64,000 nucleotides of DNA from Halomonas llamarensis. Lineage in GTDB: Bacteria > Pseudomonadota > Gammaproteobacteria > Pseudomonadales > Halomonadaceae. A program made the translations under genes and the position numbers. The stretch lies in the NCBI RefSeq assembly GCF_023555005.1, contig NZ_JAMJPJ010000008.1, forward strand, positions 1 to 64,000, in the 5' to 3' direction. Of this stretch, positions 58,829-64,000 are shown in pieces (position 1 is the first letter of the stretch; each line of letters starts with the position of its first letter). Under the pieces are notes generated by a model, which did not search any database, had not been told where the DNA came from, and saw only the letters and a program-made list of their open reading frames with translations.

Positions 58829-59791
58829 ATGACAACAGCGTCAAAAACACCAAAAGCAGACACGATGCCGCCCGCCGAGCCGTTAACGTTGGCTAACGGA
58901 CGCTTGGCCGCGTTGAGCTGGGGTCGGCGCGATGCGCCCACGTGGCTTGCGCTGCACGGTTGGTTGGATAACGCCGCGAGCTTTTCCCGGCTGGCACCGT
59001 ATTTAGTAAAGGCGCTGGATATTCGCATTGTGGCAATCGATTTTCGTGGCCACGGTGAGTCGTTAGGCGAGGGAGCGATTCAACACGATTATGCCCTTTG
59101 GGACTACTGTCACGATGTGCTCGATGCCATGGAGGAATTGGCGTTGTCGGAAGTCACATTGCTGGCGCACTCCATGGGCGCCGCCGTCAGCTGCTTGCTC
59201 GCTGCCTCCGTGCCCGAACGCGTCACACAGCTTTTGCTTATCGATGGTCTGGGGGCGATCACCACACCGCCAGAAGAGACAGCCGCGCAGCTGCGCAAGG
59301 GGCTGATTGCCCACCGGCGCCCGCGCTCAAGCCCGCCGCGCTATGTGAATATCGACAGCGCCGTGGCCGCGCGTGTAGCCGGGGGCGTCACGCCGATTGA
59401 CGCGGAGTCGGCAAAGCCATTGGTGGCGCGCAACAGCCGTTTTGATGACGACGGCCATGTGTTACTGCGCACCGATGGCCGTCTGCTCAAACCATCACTG
59501 GTGCGTTTTACCCCGGCGCAGGTGCTGTCACTGCTGGGTGATATTCGCTGCCCGGTGCTGTTGATCGAAGGCGAAGGCGGCATTCTAGGCGAGCGCGCGT
59601 GGGCCAAAAAAGCCCGCCAGGCAGTGCCAGCGCTCACTCGGCAGGTATTGGCCGGTGGCCATCATTTGCATCTGGAACCGGCTGCGGTGGCGTCCGTCGC
59701 GCATACGATTATTCAGCACACGGACACTCAGCATTCGGACACTCAACAAACAGTGGCACGCCAAGACAATCAGGAGGCAACGCATGGATGA
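58829..59791 (+). CDS. Alpha/beta-hydrolase
   Basis: A 320-residue alpha/beta-hydrolase. The oxyanion region is ALHGWLDNAASFSRLAPYL, the strand-4 motif is VAIDFRGHGES, the nucleophile elbow LLAHSMGAAVS carries the catalytic Ser, and the late His lies in LAGGHHLHLEP. Similar proteins (MhpC/serine hydrolase-like) hydrolyse esters or C-C bonds; no substrate can be given. GAAGGA lies six bases before ATG 58829. The tail has a short degenerate repeat (QHTDTQHSDTQQT). It overlaps the patatin-like gene by eight bases, so the two lipolytic-type proteins are likely co-translated. Confidence 0.88.
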   Translation: MTTASKTPKADTMPPAEPLTLANGRLAALSWGRRDAPTWLALHGWLDNAASFSRLAPYLVKALDIRIVAIDFRGHGESLGEGAIQHDYALWDYCHDVLDAMEELALSEVTLLAHSMGAAVSCLLAASVPERVTQLLLIDGLGAITTPPEETAAQLRKGLIAHRRPRSSPPRYVNIDSAVAARVAGGVTPIDAESAKPLVARNSRFDDDGHVLLRTDGRLLKPSLVRFTPAQVLSLLGDIRCPVLLIEGEGGILGERAWAKKARQAVPALTRQVLAGGHHLHLEPAAVASVAHTIIQHTDTQHSDTQQTVARQDNQEATHG

Positions 59792-60845
59792 ACTGACTCA
59801 ATCAGTGCCAGCACATTCGGGCAATAAAGTCGCCTTGGTGCTGGGCAGCGGTGGCGCGCGGGGGTACGCCCATATCGGGGTGATCGACGCGTTAGAAGCC
59901 CGCGGATTTGAGATTATCTCGGTTTCCGGCTGCTCAATGGGCGCTGTGGTCGGAGGCGTTTATGCGGCGGGAAAGCTGCCTGAATACCGCGATTGGGTGA
60001 GCAAGCTCGATTATCTTGATGTGGTCAAACTGGTGGATGTGACCTGGAGCCCGATGGGCGCCATGCGCGCCAACAAGGTGATGGAGAAGCTCGAAAGCCT
60101 GGTCGGTGATATGCAGATCGAAGACCTGTCGATTCCGGTGACCACCGTGGCGACTGATTTGGTGCGTCAGCGTGAGGTGTGGTTCCAAAAGGGCTCATTG
60201 TTGCGTGCGATTCGCGCGTCTATCGCCGTGCCGGGTGTGATCACCCCGGTACACGCGGGCGATCAAGTGTTGGTCGACGGTGGTCTGCTGAATCCATTGC
60301 CGATTTTGCCTGCGGTGGCGGCTCACGAGGCGGATTGGGTCGTGGCGGTCAACGTGACTGCGCACAGCCCGCAGCCGGTGTCGCTGGAGGACATGCTGCC
60401 GCCAGCAGAAAACGCAGATAGCCGCCGCGATAGCAAACGTGATGACGAAGAACGCATCGGCGGATGGTTTGACGACGTACGAAACGCCACCCGCCGGTTA
60501 TGGGAAGGGGTGGGTAACTTGGCAGGCGAAAAGGCCAGCAACGAAAGCGTCGAGGAACTCGGTAAGCGCGAATGGAGCAAGCTGGACATGGTGCTGGAGT
60601 CGTTCGATATTACCCAGGCAGCGCTGGCGAAATATAAGATTGCCGGCTACCCGCCGGATGTGCTGATCGAAGTGCCTAAAACCGTGTGTAGTGCTTACGA
60701 ATTCCACCGCGCCAACGAACTGATTCGCTTAGGGCGCCACTTAACCGATAAGGCGTTGGATGCATCGCTACCGCCCGCTCTTGCGCAGCAGAACATAGAC
60801 CGCGCCCGTGCCGCCGTCGATCTCGATAGCGGAGCAAAACGCTAG
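59784..60845 (+). CDS. Patatin-like phospholipase (RssA family)
   Basis: A 353-residue patatin-domain protein. The oxyanion motif is VLGSGGARGYAHIGV, the nucleophile elbow GCSMGAVVGG holds Ser in G-x-S-x-G, and the catalytic Asp is in VLVDGGLLNPLP. Residues about 195-260 contain an acidic/basic insert (RRDSKRDDEER) and the end is helical. RssA-like proteins are predicted phospholipases or acyl-hydrolases at the inner membrane. AGGAGG lies six bases before the ATG. The gene overlaps the hydrolase gene upstream and, at its end, the convergent smr gene by 78 bases. Confidence 0.9.
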   Translation: MDELTQSVPAHSGNKVALVLGSGGARGYAHIGVIDALEARGFEIISVSGCSMGAVVGGVYAAGKLPEYRDWVSKLDYLDVVKLVDVTWSPMGAMRANKVMEKLESLVGDMQIEDLSIPVTTVATDLVRQREVWFQKGSLLRAIRASIAVPGVITPVHAGDQVLVDGGLLNPLPILPAVAAHEADWVVAVNVTAHSPQPVSLEDMLPPAENADSRRDSKRDDEERIGGWFDDVRNATRRLWEGVGNLAGEKASNESVEELGKREWSKLDMVLESFDITQAALAKYKIAGYPPDVLIEVPKTVCSAYEFHRANELIRLGRHLTDKALDASLPPALAQQNIDRARAAVDLDSGAKR

Positions 60846-61337
60846 CACGCCGGGCCATTCGCGAAGCCACGCGTTGGTGTGGCTTTTTAGCACCGGGTAG
60901 TCTGCCGTGGTGCCCCATGCCTTGCCGTGGACGATCAGCACGCAGCGCATGTGCTGAGTGGCCGCGTCGCGCAAAAAGCTTTCTAGTTGGGCGCGGGCCT
61001 CTTCCAAGGTATAGCCGTGAAGGTCCAGCCCCGCCTGCCAAGCGGTGTGGCCGCGCTTGAGTTGGCTGAGCGTGCGCCATGGCAGATCAGGCACGGAAAA
61101 TTCCAAATACTCCGACGGACGCACTGCTTCAACACGTCCATCAGACGTGCGCCCGGTGGTTTGTAGGCGTTGGCTTTCAACGGCGGCTTGACGGCGCACT
61201 GCCTGGTTGGCGGTATTGCGCTTGGGTTTGCCCGGATCAGCCCGGTTTCTGTCGATACGGCGCACGCCTGCCGCTTCCAATGCTTGGCGAAAGGCGCTGA
61301 TATCGTCATCGTTGGGCGGATGGGGACGGCGTGTCAT
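60768..61337 (-). CDS. Smr-domain protein (YdaL/SmrA-like)
   Basis: A 189-residue protein. The N-terminal 90 residues are basic and likely disordered, with a short conserved helix (ISAFRQALEAAGVRRI). The Smr domain occupies about 105-189: GLDLHGYTLEEARAQLESFL, CVLIVHGKAWG and AIEIDGGTGAVYVLL. Smr domains cut or nick RNA/DNA and are linked with ribosome rescue and mRNA cleavage. I use ATG 61337; an in-frame reading to 61442 has no site. Its 3' end runs 78 bases into the patatin-like gene on the other strand. Confidence 0.88.
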   Translation of the reverse strand: MTRRPHPPNDDDISAFRQALEAAGVRRIDRNRADPGKPKRNTANQAVRRQAAVESQRLQTTGRTSDGRVEAVRPSEYLEFSVPDLPWRTLSQLKRGHTAWQAGLDLHGYTLEEARAQLESFLRDAATQHMRCVLIVHGKAWGTTADYPVLKSHTNAWLREWPGVLAFCSAIEIDGGTGAVYVLLRKSGR

Positions 61338-61497
61338 GGCAAACTCGAATGGGAAGGCGGGAAACGTTAGTGGAATGATCACAAAAGCGCACAGTATAGC
61401 GGCCTTAGCGCCGCTGTGAACCGGCCAATGTGAAAGGTACAATCCTTTTTATACCGTATCGACGGATTTAATGACCGCCTGCTAACTAGGAGCCACT

Positions 61498-62472
61498 GTG
61501 GCCACCACGCTTTCTTCTCAGTCTCAAGCCGCTTCACCCGCGGTGTCAACGCTTACGCTAAGCGATACGGACGTTACACAAGAACTTTACACCCTGCGCG
61601 ACTATCTGCGCTGGGTCGCTAGCGAGTTTCATCTTGCGGGGCTGCATTATGGTCATGGTACCACCTCGGCGTGGGATGAAGCCGTGGCGCTTTGCTTGGG
61701 CGCGCTGCATCTGCCGTGGGATATTGATCCGGCGGTATTGGAGGCGCGCCTTTTGCTCATGGAGCGCGCCCGTATCGTGGCGCTTGCCCGTGCGCGCATC
61801 GAGACTCGCCGCCCGCTGCCATACCTGCTGGGCGAGGCTTTTTTTGCGGGGTTCCCGTTTAACGTCGATGAGCGGGTATTAATTCCGCGCTCGCCGATTG
61901 CGGAACTTATTGAAGATGGCTTTGCGGCGTGGTTTCCAGAGGAGCCGCCCCAACGGGTGCTGGATCTTTGCACTGGCTCGGGCTGTATTGGTATTGCCAC
62001 CGCGCTTTATCTCCCCACCAGCGAGGTCATCTTGGCCGATATTAGCCAGGAGGCACTTTTCGTAGCAAAAGAGAACATTACCCGTCATGACGTGGGCGAG
62101 CGCGTGCGTGCGGTTGAATCCGATGTGTTTGGTGGTATAGCGGGGCACCGCTTTGACCTGATCGTTTCCAACCCGCCGTATGTGGATGCCCGTGATGTCG
62201 CCACCATGCCGGCGGAGTTTCGTCATGAGCCTACGTTGGCGCTCGGGGCGGGCAGCGATGGCCTGGACATCGTGCGGCGAATCCTGCGTGAGGCGCGCGG
62301 ATATTTAACCGATGACGGCTGGCTGGTGGTGGAAGTAGGAAACTCAGATAGCCACGTTGAGGCGGCTTTCCCTGAGGTGCCTTTTATTTGGCTAGAATTC
62401 GAGCGTGGTGGCCAGGGTGTGTTTGCCCTTTCCGCCGCTGAACTCGACGCCCATGCGGCGTCTTTTGCGTGA
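61498..62472 (+). CDS. prmB: Ribosomal protein L3 glutamine N5-methyltransferase
   Basis: A 324-residue SAM-dependent methyltransferase of the HemK/PrmB group. It has the SAM loop [23 protein letters not shown] with the ribose-binding acid, and the catalytic NPPY in [13 protein letters not shown], plus [15 protein letters not shown]. PrmB methylates the glutamine of L3 during 50S assembly; the N-terminal helical part and aroC directly downstream distinguish it from PrmC. It begins at GTG with AGGAG five bases upstream. aroC follows 13 bases after its stop, the usual prmB-aroC order. Confidence 0.92.
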   Translation: MATTLSSQSQAASPAVSTLTLSDTDVTQELYTLRDYLRWVASEFHLAGLHYGHGTTSAWDEAVALCLGALHLPWDIDPAVLEARLLLMERARIVALARARIETRRPLPYLLGEAFFAGFPFNVDERVLIPRSPIAELIEDGFAAWFPEEPPQRVLDLCTGSGCIGIATALYLPTSEVILADISQEALFVAKENITRHDVGERVRAVESDVFGGIAGHRFDLIVSNPPYVDARDVATMPAEFRHEPTLALGAGSDGLDIVRRILREARGYLTDDGWLVVEVGNSDSHVEAAFPEVPFIWLEFERGGQGVFALSAAELDAHAASFA

Positions 62473-62485
62473 GGAAATAACGCCC

Positions 62486-63577
62486 ATGTCTGGCAATACG
62501 TTTGGCAAGCTATTTACCGTTACGACTTTTGGCGAGAGCCACGGCGCTGCTTTGGGTGCCATTGTTGATGGTTGCCCGCCGGGGCTGCCTCTCTCAGAGG
62601 AAAACCTTCAGCGCGACCTGGACCGCCGCCGCCCTGGTAGCTCACGCCATACCACGCAGCGCCAAGAGCCCGACCAAGTGCGCATACTTTCTGGCGTGTT
62701 TGAAGGCAAAACCACCGGGTGCTCAATCGGCCTTTTGATCGAGAACACCGATCAGCGCTCCAAAGATTACTCCAAAATCAAAGACCAGTTTCGCCCGGCG
62801 CATGCGGATTACACTTACCATCACAAATACGGTCATCGCGACTACCGTGGTGGCGGGCGCTCCAGCGCCCGGGAAACCGCCATGCGCGTCGCGGCGGGGG
62901 CCATCGCCAAGCAGTTTCTCGCGGCTCAAGGCGTGGTGATCCGCGGCTATATGAGCCAGCTAGGGCCGATCAAGATCGACTTCAAAACCTGGGAGTCCGT
63001 TGATCAGAACGCGTTTTTTAGCCCTGACCCGGATAAAGTGCCCGAGCTTGAGGCCTACATGGATCAGCTGCGCCGTGATCAAGACTCCGTGGGGGCGGAG
63101 ATTACCGTGGTAGCGGAAGGCGTGCCCGTCGGGCTTGGGGAGCCGGTGTTTGACCGTTTGGACGCAGAGCTCGCTCATGGCTTAATGAGCATTAATGCCG
63201 TCAAAGGCATTGAGATCGGTGCCGGGTTTGCCAGCGTAGCCCAACGCGGTAGCGAACACCGCGATGAAATGTCGCCAGACGGTTTTCTCTCCAACCACGC
63301 GGGTGGCGTACTTGGCGGTATCTCCAGTGGGCAGCCGATTACTGCCCGCTTAGCGCTCAAGCCGACTTCGAGCATCACGACGCCGGGACGTTCCATTGAT
63401 GTTTATGGCGAGCCGATTGAGATCGTAACCAAAGGGCGTCACGACCCTTGTGTGGGCATTCGCGCCACCCCCATTGCTGAGGCGATGATGGCGATCACCT
63501 TGGTAGATCACTGGTTGCGTCATCGTGGCCAAAATGCGGATGTTAGCGTTACCACCCCGCGGCTGGGTCAGTGCTGA
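62486..63577 (+). CDS. aroC: Chorismate synthase
   Basis: A 363-residue enzyme converting EPSP to chorismate with reduced FMN, the last step of the shikimate pathway. Signature regions are [58 protein letters not shown] and [19 protein letters not shown]. Length agrees with E. coli AroC (361). The ATG at 62486 has GAGGAA nine bases upstream; a longer in-frame reading starts inside prmB and is unlikely. An AT-rich hairpin (63583-63600) follows the stop codon but is too weak to call as a terminator. Confidence 0.96.
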   Translation: MSGNTFGKLFTVTTFGESHGAALGAIVDGCPPGLPLSEENLQRDLDRRRPGSSRHTTQRQEPDQVRILSGVFEGKTTGCSIGLLIENTDQRSKDYSKIKDQFRPAHADYTYHHKYGHRDYRGGGRSSARETAMRVAAGAIAKQFLAAQGVVIRGYMSQLGPIKIDFKTWESVDQNAFFSPDPDKVPELEAYMDQLRRDQDSVGAEITVVAEGVPVGLGEPVFDRLDAELAHGLMSINAVKGIEIGAGFASVAQRGSEHRDEMSPDGFLSNHAGGVLGGISSGQPITARLALKPTSSITTPGRSIDVYGEPIEIVTKGRHDPCVGIRATPIAEAMMAITLVDHWLRHRGQNADVSVTTPRLGQC

Positions 63578-63724
63578 AAGTCAATACTAAAAATAGTATT
63601 TAAAAAAACGCGGGAGATAATGCTAAAAAGAGCACTGACGAGTGTCCGCGAAAAGGCGTTAGCCGTTCACGGTGAAAGGGTGAAATGACTGCTACACTCA
63701 AGGTAGCGCGATGAGGAGAGAGCC

Positions 63725-64000
63725 ATGAAAATAAACGTAGAATTTGACCTTACGCCAGATGAGTTTCGCCGCGCGCTGGGCTTACCGGATATTGAGGCGT
63801 TTCAACAAAACCTTTTGAATAACATTCAACGACAGATGGAGTCAGGGGTCGATGGCTATGATCCGATGAGTCTAATGAAGCCGTATTTGCAGCAGCCAAT
63901 GATGCAGCAGGGGCTCTCACAAGGGTTAGCTAACTTTGGCACTTACCAGCAAATGATGATGGATATGCTAAAGCAAGCGGGTAATGCCAGTTATTCAACC
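63725..64000 (+). CDS. DUF6489-like protein, N-terminal part (cut by window end)
   Basis: The first 92 codons of a gene that continues past the window. It reads MKINVEFDLTPDEFRRALGL, then PDIEAFQQNLL, and becomes Met/Gln-rich (LQQPMMQQGLSQGL, YQQMMMDMLKQ). This agrees with my memory of the DUF6489 family, small proteins of unknown function common in marine Pseudomonadota. AGGAGAG lies six bases before the ATG. The 147 bases between aroC and this gene hold no other feature. Confidence 0.7.
   Translation, partial: MKINVEFDLTPDEFRRALGLPDIEAFQQNLLNNIQRQMESGVDGYDPMSLMKPYLQQPMMQQGLSQGLANFGTYQQMMMDMLKQAGNASYST

Noticed and set aside
59715-59760. Short tandem-like repeat (cacggacactcag / cattcggacactcaa) at the end of the hydrolase gene
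   Set aside because: Only two degenerate copies inside coding sequence; not a CRISPR or other repeat array.
1-64000. Search for CRISPR arrays, rRNA, complete insertion sequences and prophage genes
   Set aside because: None could be seen: no regularly spaced repeats, no intact transposase or integrase, and no phage structural genes.

Overview
The window looks like a chromosomal segment from a halophilic gammaproteobacterium of the Halomonas group. This rests on gene order and family resemblance (rppH-ptsP, lgt-thyA-folA, prmB-aroC, a DcaP-type porin, a TRAP transporter, a class of malate dehydrogenase outside the E. coli type), on moderately high GC, and on Proteobacteria-style protein sequences. 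No rRNA is present to confirm the assignment.

Layout. (1) 0-24 kb is mostly core genome. It holds the end of gabD with a decayed gabT stub, a CsiR/GlaR-type regulator, a three-gene TRAP transporter, rsd, mdh, a HAD phosphatase, rppH-ptsP, an NRDE protein, a membrane-anchored receiver protein, a TSUP permease, lgt, a MntA/HepT toxin-antitoxin pair inserted before thyA-folA, a ProQ-domain protein, two porins, a secreted protein with a duplicated domain, a diguanylate cyclase, an AEC carrier and tRNA-Arg(CCT). (2) 24.4-45.3 kb is a large tellurium-resistance-like (Ter) stress cluster. Its left arm runs on the minus strand: a dedicated Hsp70/GrpE/J-like/TPR chaperone set, a TerD protein, a four-gene putative nucleoside-metabolite module (HpcH-fold lyase, phosphoribosyltransferase-PELOTA, HAD phosphatase, phosphoribosyltransferase-TRSP), and a second TerD. 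Its right arm runs divergently: TerA-like protein, two TerY-type vWA proteins, PP2C phosphatase and kinase. It is followed by a CaCA antiporter, TerB, DUF1523 and YbjQ proteins. A decayed IS30-type transposase lies between the arms. (3) 45.3-54.6 kb is a zinc-starvation block. A good Zur-like palindrome precedes a second cysS, a flavoprotein with a Cys-rich tail, a BASS/ACR3-like carrier, a gamma-carbonic anhydrase and a threonyl-tRNA synthetase fused to HisI. A weaker palindrome precedes a COG0523 metallochaperone GTPase and folE2. (4) 54.8-64 kb returns to core-type genes: DJ-1/PfpI protein, M42-type peptidase, NSS transporter, alpha/beta hydrolase, patatin-like protein, Smr protein, prmB, aroC and the start of a DUF6489-like gene.

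How the genes work together. In the Ter cluster, calcium-binding TerD-domain proteins, vWA adaptors, a kinase/phosphatase pair and a private Hsp70 machine suggest an envelope- or protein-stress response that also makes a small nucleoside-like molecule. In the zinc block, back-up copies of zinc-dependent enzymes sit with a metal-insertion GTPase and the zinc-independent FolE2, as expected of a Zur regulon. The most unusual gene is the ThrRS-HisI fusion, whose HisI part has lost one of its three expected zinc cysteines.

The window's best candidates for something undescribed are the ThrRS-HisI fusion in its zinc block and the chaperone-Ter-metabolite supercluster. Functional claims come from motif recognition by eye; no database search was run.
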